Of a stretch of DNA of 64,000 nucleotides, positions 1 through 11,330 are shown piece after piece; position 1 is the stretch's first letter; each line of letters starts with the position of its first letter. The stretch is taken from positions 3,890,076 to 3,954,075 of the forward strand of contig NC_052356.1 in NCBI RefSeq assembly GCF_009727055.1, in the 5' to 3' direction. Position numbers and translations under genes: made by a program. This stretch comes from Benincasa hispida. Lineage: Eukaryota > Streptophyta > Magnoliopsida > Cucurbitales > Cucurbitaceae. The notes under the pieces were generated by a model. That model did not search any database. It was not told the origin of the DNA and saw only the letters and a list, made by a program, of their open reading frames with translations.

Positions 1-318
1 TATGAATAAAATTTGACTACTCTATTGAGTGAGCTATAGACGTACCAGACAATGTTGAGAACAAAGAGGTTTGGTATCAGAAGGAAATGTTACTACTGCC
101 GATAAGTAAGGAATGTCCTCCAAGCCTGAAGTTGCCTCCTCTTCAAAGAGTAAGAGTATTCTCGTGAAGAAAGGCAAAGGGAAAGGGAAGAAGAAGCCTA
201 CTAGATTGAAAGGCAAGGATAACACTGCAAAGGGAAATGTTTCCATTGCAACAATGAAGGGCACTGGAGGAGACACTGCCCTCAATATCTTGTCGAGAAG
301 AGAGTAGAGAAAAGGTAA
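1..318 (+). pseudogene. COP1 copia gag C-terminal fragment with zinc knuckle
   Basis: This is the end of a Ty1-copia gag, which forms the virus-like particle and binds element RNA. A lysine- and serine-rich stretch (about 113-230) precedes a complete CCHC zinc knuckle at 238-279 (CFHCNNEGHWRRHC, spacing C-X2-C-X4-H-X4-C), and that reading frame stops at 316-318. The lysine-rich part and the knuckle lie in different frames, so at least one small indel separates them. Similar lysine-rich gag with a knuckle occurs in COP2 on the other strand (3315-3737). The protease, integrase and RT that should follow are absent: LTR-proximal sequence begins within about 600 bases. The left part of the element lies outside the window. 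Confidence 0.8.
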
Positions 319-930
319 CTAGGCTAACTTGACCTTGGGACCATTTGCTCAGCTCATCTAGTGGGAGAAGTTGCTACATGTTTTTAATTGTCAAAACATG
401 TATATAACAAATTGTATATATTTTTGGGATAAATGAAATGTTCATTTTCAAAAATTATGTTTGTTCTAGCAACCTCTGTTGAGAATCAAATTGTTAAATT
501 CCATTTGTAGATCTTCAGATATCTAAATGACTAGATCAAAGTATATAAAGTTTAAAGATTTCTAGATCTGGCTATTAACAAATAGTTGTTGAAACAGGTC
601 AGATGCATCTTGCTCAAAGAGTTGAGAATACCTCAATGTAGTGGGAGGAAAGTGTGCTTCCTGGCCATTATTAAGATTAAGATGCAATCCCTTTATAGTT
701 TTATCTAAAGCCTATTGTATACTAAAATTTTTACAATAATTCTCTCGGCTAAAGTGGAAATACCAGATAACCTAGGGCAAGTGGGAGAAATATCGGGTAT
801 AGAGATACCGAATGGTAAAAGATGGGTATGAGATACCCTAGTTTATTGTATTTCTCTATAAAACTTAGAAACTCAGTCTTATATATCAGATATATAAGTT
901 ACCACTGGAGTTTTAGTCCAAGTGGGACTT
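319..930 (+). mobile_element. COP1 internal remnant up to the polypurine tract
   Basis: No usable ORF is present. Around 740-790 it matches the end of the COP4 RNase H region and its 3' untranslated sequence (the words CTCTCGGCTAAAGTG and CTAGGGCAAGTGGGAG occur in both). The polypurine tract AGTGGGACTT at 921-930 abuts the 3' LTR. COP1 therefore lost most of pol by internal deletion, keeping gag and the 3' end. Confidence 0.65.
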
Positions 931-2761
931 TGTTGGGTTTTATGTCCTAAAACTCGTGGTATGTAAACAATGGAGCTTATTCTGAAAATTCAATAAAGGT
1001 ATTATTGAATAGATCTATTGCTTGAATAGAAATCCAATAAACTTAAAAGTCCCTTGACTATTGGATGAGTACTTGAACTTTATGTGGCGACATAAATGTG
1101 GATTAGGTTCAAGTAAATAGTCAAAATAATCTATAATACATGGATAAAGTTGGGTACCTTATTCTGGTAACACTATTGGATAGGCATGCTATGTAGTTGT
1201 TACAAGGAGTTGTAAAGTGCTACAAACGAAGTGATCTTAATTCGTTCATGTTGGACATGAGGAGTGGGGGTTTCCTTGTGCAAAAGAGTTTGTACAAGAT
1301 CGGACCACGAAATAAGTCACTCTTACTTTATAACGATGTTTACTGTTTAAGACTGACTATTTCAAAGCGATGACCTAGGTAACTTGACCTTAATCTTGAG
1401 CTAACTATGAACTCTTATTTATCTGGGATTGCTATTAGATTTACATAGGTGAGGGTTGGCTCAACTGTGCCGGCTCAATATGACTGCCATTTTAGGGGTA
1501 AGACTGGATAGATAGTTGGGGACATAGGGTGCAAGAGGGAATTCACTCCTACCCCTTTTAGGGATAGTAGAGAGGTTGTTCCCTTAAGTGTTGATTTTGG
1601 GGCTTGAACAAGAGATCCCGCCCTCTCATTTTGTATGAGAGGGACTGTTTTGTGATTGGATCACAAAAAAAATGTTCATTAGGGGATCAGTGGGGACTTA
1701 AGGAACAAGAGATAATTTCGGGGGTAAAACAGAGATTTGACCCAACCGTTATTGCGAACAACCTATGAAGGGTTAATTTACTAATCATGGTTATATCGAA
1801 TGGACATAATATATCTACAGTGAGGGGAGCTCAACTATGGGTTTTAGTGGAGTGACCCATTAGTTAACGAATGGGGATTAGATCGGTCTAATGAGTTTAG
1901 CCGATTAATCTCAGATCGTTGGGGCCCATGATCTGTAGGTCCATGAGGTCCTTTTACTAGCTCGGAAATGGATTAGCTTTAGAGTAGCGTGATAAGTTAA
2001 TTTGAAACATTCACATTAGAATCAAACGGAATTGGATAAAATATATTTAAATATGATTTAAATATATGAAGATGAATTTGTGTAAAAATTAATTTAATAT
2101 TGGATATTAAATTAATTAGAATTATTTAAATTGTTTAAATAATTATTTATTAATTTTATTAGAAAATTAATTTGTAAAATTAATAAATTTTGATTTTAGA
2201 AATAAAATATGATTTTAAAATCAATTTTGGATTTTCAAAAAATAAAAAAATTACACAAAACTTGAAAAAAGGGGTTTTTCAAGTCATCTTCAACTTGCTC
2301 ACAAGGAATCCACCACCTCTTCTTTGGTTTACTCCAAGCATGAGTTGCATCCCATGCATCACATCTCTTTGCATGATAGTCTACAATATATTGACGAGAT
2401 TGGAGTGAAGAAAATGAGGGGGAACCGATTGAATTTTTGTTGAAAAATTCGGATGAAGAAGGTGTTCTTCAATGGGTTGGTTCAGTGAACTTCCTCCATA
2501 TTCTCTTCGATTCCATCTTATTTTGAGCCCCACAACTTAATTTAGAGCACCAAGAGAATAGTAGAGAAGATCTTGTGGTAGTCTACACAAGGATTCAGAG
2601 GATTTTGCAGCTGGAAATGGAGATTTCGTTGGTTCAGCCAAGGTATGTTCTTGAAACTCATTATACTCTATTTTTAGCATGTTTCTTTTCAACCAAAATT
2701 AATGAATTAAAATGTTTATGGATCATGTTCCCTTCTGCTGCATGATGGTGTCGATCCAACA
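931..2761 (+). repeat. COP1 3' LTR (family A)
   Basis: The LTR begins TGTTGGGTTTTATGTCC directly after the polypurine tract and ends GATCCAACA (1831 bp). It shares blocks along its length with the COP4 LTRs and with two minus-strand solo LTRs (7314-9311 and 33825-35908). The base after its end continues a minus-strand copia gag-pre-integrase frame at the codons for LNRIEKLVKN, which shows that COP1 inserted into COP2. The bases after it (CATTC, 2762-2766) are one half of the expected TSD; the other half lies left of the window. Confidence 0.85.
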
Positions 2762-3310
2762 CATTCTTCACCAACTTCTCAATTCTATTGAGATTGATGT
2801 GTACTAGTCTTAGGTGCCCAAGTTGGGCATTTTCCTTAAGAGAAATTCTAAGTCTTTTATGTTGAGTTACAACAGTTTTAAACATCTCTATGTTATGGAG
2901 GGCATTTGTTGCTAATGGCCTTGCCACATATAAATTATTTTCCAGTTTTGCAGAACAAATATCAACACCATTTTTTGTAATAAACACTTTATTAAAAGGA
3001 AAGTTAATATGATAAGATTGTTCTAACAAGCACTTTATAGAAACTAAGTTCCTTTTTAATTCAGGAACTACAAATACATCTTTTAAAATAAGAAATTTGT
3101 TCTGTAAAGTCAATCGGAGACCTCTCACTGCCACAGCTGAGACGACGTGTCTGGTTCCAACTCGCATCGTCATCTCACTAGCATCTAGTTGCCGATAGGA
3201 ACTAATTCCCTAAAATGAAGAACAAACATGGCTAGTGGTCCCAGAGTCAATAATTCAGACAGAATCATTATTCTCCACTAAACAAGTTTCCAATACAAGA
3301 AAATCATATT
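2762..3310 (-). pseudogene. COP2 copia protease and gag-pre-integrase fragment
   Basis: Read on the minus strand this is the part of copia Pol after gag. It has an aspartic protease with the active-site triplet DSG in WIIDSGTTSHVC (about 3230-3290), then a gag-pre-integrase domain with LKDVFVVPELKRNLVS and GHLRLVHINLNRIEKLVKN. The protease normally matures Gag and Pol inside the particle. One stop lies between the knuckle region and the protease and another just after the protease motif. The frame is cut at 2762 by the COP1 3' LTR, so integrase and RT must lie left of the window or be lost. COP4 encodes a close relative on the other strand. Confidence 0.8.
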
Positions 3311-3314
3311 TACC

Positions 3315-3737
3315 TTATTTGGCCTTCTTCTTTTCTGCAAACAATCTGGGGCAGTTCTTCCTCCAGTGCCCATCTTGGTTGCAATGGAAACATTTTTCTT
3401 TGTCAGTCTTGACGGATTGTCTACCCCTTGGTGCAGCAACTACTGGGTTAGCAGCCTTCCCCTTTCCACCCTTCTTCTTTTTCCACTTTTTGGTGCCGGA
3501 GGAAGAAGGTACAAACTTAGTTCTAGAGGTCGAACCTTTGTGGAACTTTTTAGAAGATGAAACAACATTTGCTTCACCCTTCTTCTCCTTACCTTTCAAC
3601 AAGGATTGGAAAGTCTGTAGCTTGTTAAGCAGAGTAATTAGATTGTAGTCAATCCTATTCAAAACAACATTGCTACGGAAGTACAAGAAACTTTTAGGTA
3701 AAGATTCCAGTATAATGCTAACATGCTCTGATACCAA
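3315..3737 (-). pseudogene. COP2 copia gag, C-terminal half
   Basis: The minus-strand frame encodes a lysine- and serine-rich segment followed by a complete CCHC zinc knuckle, CFHCNQDGHWRKNC, and ends in KKKAK. Copia Gag packages element RNA in the cytoplasm. The frame starts almost at the primer binding site (3725-3736), too close for a full-length copia gag (usually 200 or more residues before the knuckle), so the N-terminal half is missing. About 60 residues upstream of the lysine-rich part still look gag-like (LNKLQTFQSLLKGK). The right neighbour is the 5' LTR of the same element. Confidence 0.8.
3725..3736 (-). other. COP2 primer binding site
   Basis: Minus-strand TGGTATCAGAGC is the standard plant copia site complementary to the 3' end of initiator Met tRNA. 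It lies two bases inside the LTR end at 3739. This fixes the strand of COP2 and identifies 3739-5653 as its 5' LTR. Confidence 0.9.
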
Positions 3738-3738
3738 T

Positions 3739-5653
3739 TGAAGGAACTCTAATGAGAGAACCTTGAGCGGAATCAGATCGACCAAAATTCCATAAATTAT
3801 TGAATACAAAGTTTACAGTAAACAAACAACTAGATATGCATTTAAAACTAAATTACAAGATGCTTTACAAGAAAAGGTTTTAACAAAATATACCTTTGAA
3901 GAACCTTTTCTTCACGATTCTCTCTCTAACCAACACGAACAACTTGAGGATCTTCTTCAAGATAACCTCAAACCAAATACCCAAACACTAGCACAATAGA
4001 AACTTTGGTATTCTCAGGGTTCGGGAGTGGTGGGCTCTGACTATTTTGGTTAAGAGGGGAAGGTTAATGTGGAGGAAGAAGAAGATTGAGAATTTTCTCA
4101 AGAACACAAAAATACATAGAACACTTATGTAATATTGCTCTATTGTCCAATAACAACTTCAATGTCAAGAACAAGAAGAAAACAATTTTCTTTTTATTCT
4201 CTTTTACCAAATAGAATAACCACCTCCACTAATCTGGGTGGAGAGAAAAAATGGGGAAGGGAGTTGTAACTCCTTTCCTTATTATCAAAATAATAATAAT
4301 ATAAATATAAATATGATATCTAACTTATCATATATATATATATAAAATAAATATTATATCATAAACAATATAAACTATAGTTTCTTTTCTCTATTATATG
4401 ACATTTAATATAAATCATATTTATTTTAAATTTAATAACTATGAATCTAATTCATAGAAGATATATTTGAATCTCATTCAAATATTTATTTCCTCCCAAT
4501 AAGCTATAATGCATCAAATACATTATGACAATTATATCACATATAATTGAACAACTTAATTATATCATATATAATTAAATCCCTCTATTAATTTGAATAA
4601 TTCAAATTAATCCAAAAACTAATTCTCAGCTAAATCCTACTAAGCTATCAAGGGGACCTCATGGACCTGTAGTTTGAAGCTCCAACGGTACATGAATAAT
4701 TAATTAAACTCTTTAATTACATTATTCACCATTCGTTAACTGTCGAGCACTCCATTAAAGATTGACAGTTGCACTCTTTGCACTACAAATATATTTCTAT
4801 GTCCATTGGTTATAACCAGTCAACAATACGATGACCCTTCACAAAATGCTTGTAAGTACAGCTAGGCCAAAATTACCATTTTGCCCCTGTAGTTACATCT
4901 AACTCTAAGTACCACTAATCCCTCTAATGAACAATAAATCATAGTCCTACTATGACTAAACCCCTCTCGGGCCTGGATAGGGTGTGGCGTCACATTGTTC
5001 AAGACCCGAAATCAGTCCTTAAGGGAGTAATTTATCTACTTACCCCTGCTTGGGGAAGGAATGAATTCCATCTTATGTAGTTGTGTTCCCAACTCCCCAA
5101 TCAGATGAATCCCCAAAATGGTAGGTTTGTTGAGTCGGTGATCTGGCCACTCTCATCCATACAAATCAAAGGACCGCCTTCATAGGCAGGAGTTCACAAC
5201 TCACTTAGGATTCAGGTCATATTACCTATGGTCATTCTAGTAAAATGTAAGTCTATATTATGAACGGTGTTATATAATGAGACTAAAATACAAACTCCTT
5301 TGTATAGAATATCCCCGCTCGCATGTCTAATACATGAATGATCAGGATCAGATCATTTGTAGCACTTTACAACAATTGTAACAGCTACAAAGCGGGCCAT
5401 ACTCGTAGTGTCACCAGGATAAAGTACCCAGCTTTATCCATCTACTATAGATCATTTAGGTTATCACTTAAACATGATTCATTCGTATGTCTCCACATAC
5501 ATGTTTAAGTTACAAAGATAACCTTGGATGTTAGTTTATTGGTTCGTGGTCAATGCAACTAAAATATCAAATATTTTATAGACAATGAATAAAATATCAA
5601 ATATTTTATTAAATACATAAAGAGTTTGTTCAACAATGTTCACAACCCCAACA
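3739..5653 (-). repeat. COP2 5' LTR (family B)
   Basis: On the minus strand the LTR starts TGTTGGGGTT at 5653 and ends GAGTTCCTTCA at 3739 (1915 bp), with the PBS immediately downstream. The same family occurs at 12667-26420 (split), 28573-30367, 31338-33196 and 49625-51642. Relative to the solo copy at 49625-51642 it lacks about 30 bases near its 5' tip. The word AAATATCAAATATTTTAT is duplicated about 35 bases apart near 5565-5610, as in the sister copy. The flanking five bases (TTATG, 5654-5658) are the right TSD half. Confidence 0.85.
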
Positions 5654-5897
5654 TTATGTCCATTGTTCTTCAACTCCAACAAGTTTCTAACCTTCATAAG
5701 ATCTTTATTACCCCAGCAAGCTCCTGATCGCCAGAAGCCATCCATGTTATGACTTCGACATGGATCAAGGCTCATGGATGCCTCTTTGAAAGAGAAATGA
5801 AAAGTGAAATAGAGCTTGGATAATTCTATAGATGACTCTCCTCTACAAGTTCTGATGAGCTCACTTGATGCCGCCTCAAAACATTTTGGCTTTAAAA
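5654..5897 (-). other. Exon-like unknown ORF cut by COP2
   Basis: A minus-strand frame is open from a stop near 5900 to the LTR junction at 5654, about 80 codons. Its translation includes SMSLDPCRSHNMDGF and RSGACWGNKDLMKVRNLL. I recognise no family. Normal residue composition (Trp, Cys, charged residues) and an abrupt end at a retrotransposon insertion suggest a host or captured exon interrupted by COP2. The COP2 LTR then supplies a chance read-through tail. It could equally be a non-coding open stretch. Confidence 0.35.
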
Positions 5898-6700
5898 GTT
5901 CTTAATTATAGGATATGTATGAATATTTTTGTGAATAAGTGCCATATGGATTTATAAGTCAATGAGGTTAGAATCAAGAGTATGCATATCTTAGGTTCCA
6001 TATGTTTAGCATTTGAAATATTTTCCTCTTTTCTTGTTTCTATTTTTGCTCGGGACTATCAAAGTTCTAAGTTTAGGTGGTGAAAAACACTGGAAAGTGT
6101 TTAAATTGCTTCTGATTTAGGATTATTATGGTTAGTTGTGTGACTGAATGAGTTTAATCTAGTGAATTTTCAGGAAACTGAGTCGCACAAATAAGATGTG
6201 AAGAATTTGGACACAAATTGATGTAAAAATTCGAATATGATGACTCTGTGGCCAATATGCAAAAAAAAAAAAAAAAAAGGAAAATAAGGCAAAAAATCTA
6301 AGGGAGTTGCAATGCGACACTAAAACCCAAAAGGGTAATTTGTCATAGCACCGCAACGTTGTCCTATGGCACTACGATGCTACGAAGTACAACATGGGGA
6401 GTTTGTAACGCAATGTTGCGATGCTACAACAATTTTGGTCTAATAAATTAAATTTTAATTTTTTTGGCTAATGCATTTTTTTATAATTAAGTATCTATTG
6501 AATATAAATTTAAAAATTTAGGACTTGTTTGGATTGACTAGATAAAAAGTATTCTAAAAAAATTCATTTTTATTTAAACTCTTTTGATAAAAAAAGAGTT
6601 TAAAATGAACTTTGGGAGTACTTCAAAAGTTGCCAAAAAATTCAATTTTTTTAAAAATTATTTATTTTCAAAATTAAACACTTGAGAGATAAACCAAACA
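5898..6700. other. Unassigned AT-rich segment, possible old gypsy LTR debris
   Basis: No coding frame is supported. A 19-base A run lies near 6260. At 6310-6430 there are repeated words such as GCAATGTTGCGATGC and GCACCGCAACG, resembling the gcgttgc-type words in the gypsy LTRs at 46.2 and 55.1 kb, so this may be a decayed gypsy LTR. From 6430 to 6700 I see only AT-rich sequence. Confidence 0.4.
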
Positions 6701-7093
6701 CACCATTGATGTCCTTATGTCTAATAAAGTTGGTAAGGTTTTTCAAATGTTGCTATCTTATATAACCTAAAACAGAATACTTATTTGTTGTAAAAATGAA
6801 GAGCAAAACAACACACAATGGAAACACAAATGTGGAGAAAATATAATATTAAAATAAAATAATTAAAAAAAATTATGAAATTTATCACCAATGTGTGTGT
6901 CCTTTAAATTCCACCAAATGTCACTATTTATAGGCCATTTGGTAACTATAATGTGGTCTTACATGGACGCCAAACATGAATAATTACAAAGCACATGAAC
7001 AACATGAAGAATGACACATGAAGAGATGGAAGAGTGAAAAATGTCTTTTAGGACAGTTAACATTGGGCATCTATTTTTGTAATATATATATAA
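6700..7093 (-). repeat. COP3 3' LTR (approximate)
   Basis: On the minus strand a polypurine tract AAGGGGGTA (about 7093-7101) is followed by this segment, which contains a TATA-like CTATAAATAG on the minus strand near 6930. The stretch right of the tract resembles the known 3' untranslated region of Tork or Tnt1-like copia elements (CCTCGTTAAAACC). The outer end near 6700 is a guess because the matching 5' LTR was not found. Confidence 0.5.
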
Positions 7094-7313
7094 TACCCCC
7101 TTTTAGATGCCCATTAAATATGAAGTATTCCTCGTTAAAACCTTACTAGAAAAAATGCAATGAGAAAAAAATCCTAGTGAAGGAAAAAGAGTACATATTT
7201 CATATAATTTAATAATCTTAAAAGAATACAATATATTTTCTCTCCCTTATGGAAACATCACTTGAGATATCTGAATCGTCACATTCCAATTTTGTATACC
7301 AACTTTTAAAAGG
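7094..7313 (-). pseudogene. COP3 RNase H tail and 3' untranslated region
   Basis: The minus-strand codons next to 7300 read KLVYKIGM, the usual C-terminal end of plant copia RNase H, followed by decayed 3' untranslated sequence up to the polypurine tract. It continues the frame interrupted at 9312, where the minus strand reads NLADLFTKALL. The solo LTR at 7314-9311 split this exact place; the flanks AAAGG (7309-7313) and AAAGA (9312-9316) look like a 5-bp TSD with one change. Confidence 0.75.
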
Positions 7314-9311
7314 TGATGGAACACGAGACATACGCAGTGGAATTAGGACCTAATTACACTCTAATTACTCTTAAATTAAAGGAAATAAGGATGCATCATG
7401 AAGGAAAAAACAGTGAATTAAAAGTGTAGAGATGCTACCTTTGAAGCTCCTGAAAGCCGCTTCTCCTCGTTGAATCTCGACCCGAATTCTTTTGGACCAC
7501 CACTAGAGTTTACCTACTATTCTCTGGACTCAGAACCAAGTTGTGGGACCCGGTGGATGAAGAGAACCGAGAGAGAGAAAATAGATGAAAATAAGGAATG
7601 GAATTTTGAGTAGGTTTGGGTGTTTCCTTTGTTTTTCACAAAGTTTTAATTTTCCAGCCCAAATTTCAAAAAACTAATTTTCAAAATGGCAAAAGTCTTT
7701 TAACTAAATTGAAATGCCCAATTTATAGAAAAAAGGCATGCAACAATTGCATGAAAAAACTTCACAAAAACCCAACACCTAGAATCCACTCACTTAGTGG
7801 GTTTAATATCTCCACTATAAGCCAACACCTAGCCCACTATTTTGTTAGTGAAATTATCCAATAAAAATTTGGATTTTCCCACTAACTATAGTCAAAGGGC
7901 AAAATAGTCATTTGGTCAAAGTCAAACGTTGACCAAAAAGTCAACATTTTAACTTTTTATGATTTTATCTGTGTTGATTAATTTTGACCTCCCGGGCATG
8001 AATCTGCATTCATTTTTTCGAAATTCAAATCACATTCGAATATAAGGTCGGTCAATGTTTGACTTTTCAAAGTAAGAAAACAACTCTTTGACTTTTTACA
8101 ACTTTGACCATTTCCATTATTTCCGAGCTTCCGAATATGAAAATATTCATATTCTCGATATTTAACACATTTAAATATTAAAGCTGTATTTCTAAGCTGA
8201 AAAACTCAACCACTATATCACATATACTTGTCGGTTTCTCCCTCTACACCTAATTCGAACAATTCGAATTATTCTATCATACTGTTATAAGTTTATTCCA
8301 TATGAGCTAGTAAGGGAACCTAATGGACCTATAGATCATGGGCTCCAACGATCCGAGATTAGCTAGCTAAACTCTTTAGACGGAGCTAATCAACATTCAT
8401 TAACTAACGGGTCATTCCACTAAAGTCCCGTAGTTGCACTCCCCTCACTATAGATATATTTGTGTTCATTTGATATAACCATGATTAGTAAGTTAATCCT
8501 TCACAGGTTGTTCATAATCTCAGTTGGGTCATAAAAACCGTTTTACCCCCAAGACTACATCTTGTTCCTTAAGTTCCACTAATCCTCTAATGAACAATTG
8601 GTTTAAGGTCCAACCTATAAACCGAATCTCTCTCGAGCCAAGGAGAGGGTGGGGCCCCTTGTTCAAAACCTGGATTCAGTACTAAAGGGAACAACCTATC
8701 TACTGTCCCTATAACGGGTAGGAGTGAATTCCGTCTTACACCCTATATTCCCAATTATCCACCCAATCTCACCCTTGAAATAGGAGGCTTATTGGGCCAG
8801 CGATATTAAGATGCACTCACCTATGCAGATCTAAGGATAATTCTAAGTGAACATGAGTTCATAGTTAGCTCAGGATTAAGATTAAGTTACCTAGGTCATC
8901 AATTAACGAAATAGTCAGTTTTATACATAAAAGGGTATTTAGAACGTAAAAAGTGACTATTTCATGGTTCAGTCTTATGTAAACTCTTTACATAGGATGC
9001 CCCCACTCACATATCTCTATATGAATGATTCAGGATCACATCGTTTGTACTAACTACAAAGTGGACCATATCCATAGTGTCCTCAGAATAAGGCGCCCAT
9101 ACCTTATTCTATACTATAGACCATTTTGGCTATATATTTGAACTTGATCCACCTTTATGTCATTACATAAAGTTCAAACTACATTAAATAGCCTCAGGAC
9201 CTTAGTTTATTGGATTCAAGATTACAATTTCAATAATAAATTTATCGAAAAACAAAACAGAATATATTTATTAATTTACACACTACGAGTTTTAGAACAT
9301 AAAATCCAACA
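7314..9311 (-). repeat. SOLO-A1: solo LTR of copia family A
   Basis: On the minus strand the repeat starts TGTTGGATTTTATGTTC (9311) and ends CA (7314), 1998 bp, with TSD AAAGG/AAAGA. There is no PBS or polypurine tract at either side, so it is a solo LTR left by recombination between two LTRs. It interrupts the COP3 RNase H codons. It shares blocks with the COP1 and COP4 LTRs, including ATAATATATCTACAG-like and TCTGTAGGTCC-like words. Confidence 0.85.
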
Positions 9312-9887
9312 AAAGATTGCGGTAAGTAATGCCTTTGTAAATAAGTCGGCCAGGTTATCCTTCAAACAAATTTGTTGTACATTGATGTTGTCATTTTCTT
9401 CAAGATCATGAGTGTAAAAAGCTTTAGTGAAATATGCTATGTTTTATCTCCTTTAACATATCCTCCTTTGATTTGGCCTATACATGTTGTATTGTCTTTG
9501 TATAATATCGTTGGAAGATTTTTACCAGAAGACAAGCCACATGTTTCACGAATGTGTTGAATCATTGATCTTAGCCATATACATCATTGACTAGCCTCAT
9601 GAATTGCAAGAATTTCAGTATGATTTGAGGAAATAACTATTATGGTATGTTTCATTGATCGGCAGGATATAGTAGTTCCTCCGCTGGTGAATAAATAACC
9701 TGTTTAGATCTAGCTTTGTATGGATCAAAGAATATCCAAAATCTACATAACCAACTAGATCAAAATTTGATTTATTTGAATAAAATAAACCCATATCAAT
9801 CATTCCTTGGAGATAACGAAGTATATGCTTAATTTCATTCCAATGTCTTTTCATTGGAGAAGAACTGTATCTAGCTTATAAATTTAC
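9312..9887 (-). pseudogene. COP3 RNase H pseudogene
   Basis: The minus strand encodes copia RNase H, which removes the RNA strand during reverse transcription. Recognisable parts in order are KRHWNEIKHILRYLQGM (about 9850-9800), a shifted version of the SGGT/W region (9700-9620), and NLADLFTKALL (about 9355-9325). Several frameshifts and stops separate them. The C-terminal residues continue beyond the solo LTR at 7300. The assignment to copia is firm; activity is not possible. Confidence 0.75.
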
Positions 9888-10735
9888 TTATGCAATATCT
9901 GATCTCGTATTATTAGCAAGATACATAAGTGCACTAATTGCACTAAGATATGATACTTCAAGACCAAGAAGTTTTTTATTATCATCTCGAGGTTGAAATA
10001 TATTTTTCTTTACGTCCAGTGAAAGAACTTCCATTGGAATGTTTAATGGATGTATCTTGTCCATATAGAACCTTTTCAAAACTTTTTCTGTATAAGTTGA
10101 CTGATGAATAAATATCTCATATGCTAAATGTTCAATTTACAAGCCAAGGCAAAATTATATTTTTCCGAGATCTTTTATTTCAAATTATTTCTTAAGATAT
10201 TCTATTACCCTTTACAGCTCTTATGGAGTTCCAATTATATTTAAATCATCAACATATACAGTTATAATAACAAACCCTGACTGTGATTTCTTTATAAAAA
10301 CACACAGACATATTGGATTGTTTTGATATATTTTTTTCAACAAATATCCACTCAGCCAATTGTACCATATTTATCCTAATTGTTTCAATCCATGTAGTGA
10401 TCTTTGTAACTTTATTGAATACAATTCTCGAGAAATCGATTTATATTTCATGTATCTTAAATCCTTCTCGAATTTTCATATAAATATCATAAAGAGATCT
10501 ATAAAAATATGTTGTGGCTACATCCACTACTGGAGAATATGTCACTTCATCATCAACATGCAAACCAATAACGATGCATTCTATGTAATTTATTTTTCCA
10601 ACTTTTTAATTCCTCCCCTTAATGTTGGAAAATTTGTCTCATTAAAATGACAATCAACAAATGGTACAGTAAATATATCACCCGTCAAGGGTTTAAGATA
10701 TTTAATAATTGATGGGAAATAAATCCAATATATAT
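9888..10735 (-). pseudogene. COP3 reverse transcriptase pseudogene
   Basis: A decayed copia RT is visible. The catalytic box YVDD is still readable on the minus strand at about 10247-10258, preceded by GFVIIT and followed by NIIG. Further on come FEIKDLGK-like codons and, at 10079-9888, KVLKRFYMDKIHPLN-type codons and SAISALMYLANNTRSDIA. The frame is broken by multiple stops (for example after NIIGTP) and indels. It lies between the integrase and RNase H remnants in the normal copia order. Confidence 0.75.
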
Positions 10736-11330
10736 TTATAACCTACTTTGAGGACCCATCTTAGTACGTTGTGGTAGAGTAATTGGAACATATACTACAC
10801 ATCCACAAATTTTCAGATAGGAAATATTTGGCTCATGGCCATAAACTAATTGTAATGGCGAGTACTTATGATAAGCTACTGACCTAATACGTACAAGTAA
10901 TGCAACATGCAAAATAGCATGACCCCATACAGATGTAGGAAGTTTAGCTCTCATGAGCAATGGTCTAGCAATTAATTGCAAATGTTTTATTAATAATCCT
11001 ACTAAACCATTTTGTGTATGAACATGAGCTATAAGATGTTCAACCCTTATCACAATTGGCATACAATAATTATCAAAAGCTTGAGATGCAAATTTACCAG
11101 CATTATCAAGACGAATGTTCCTGATTGTATAGTCAGGAAATTGTGCTCTTAACTTAATTATTTGAGTAAGTAATCTTGCAAATGCAAAATTTCGACTTGA
11201 TAACAAGCGCACGTGTGATCATTTACTAGATGCGTCTATTAATACCATAAAATATCTAAATAGTCCACTTGGTGGATTAATAGGTCCACATATATCACCA
11301 TGAATCCGTTAAAAAAATGCAGGTGATTTT
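10736..11330 (-). pseudogene. COP3 integrase pseudogene, catalytic Glu lost
   Basis: The minus strand encodes a copia integrase core. The first-aspartate strand lies near 11300 (GDICGPINPPSGLFRYFMV) and the second is in IRLDNAGKF (about 11115). The third motif, expected as NGLAES with catalytic Glu, reads NGLVGLLIKHLQL (about 11020-10985). The Glu is therefore replaced by Gly, and the enzyme could not join DNA ends even if the frame were repaired. The C-terminal part (VWGHAILHVALLVRIR to GCVVYVPI) is well preserved. A stop interrupts the frame just upstream of 11212. Confidence 0.8.

Noticed and set aside
6258..6280. A 19-base A run as the tail of a SINE or LINE
   Set aside because: No RT coding, tRNA-like head or flanking TSD was found next to it.
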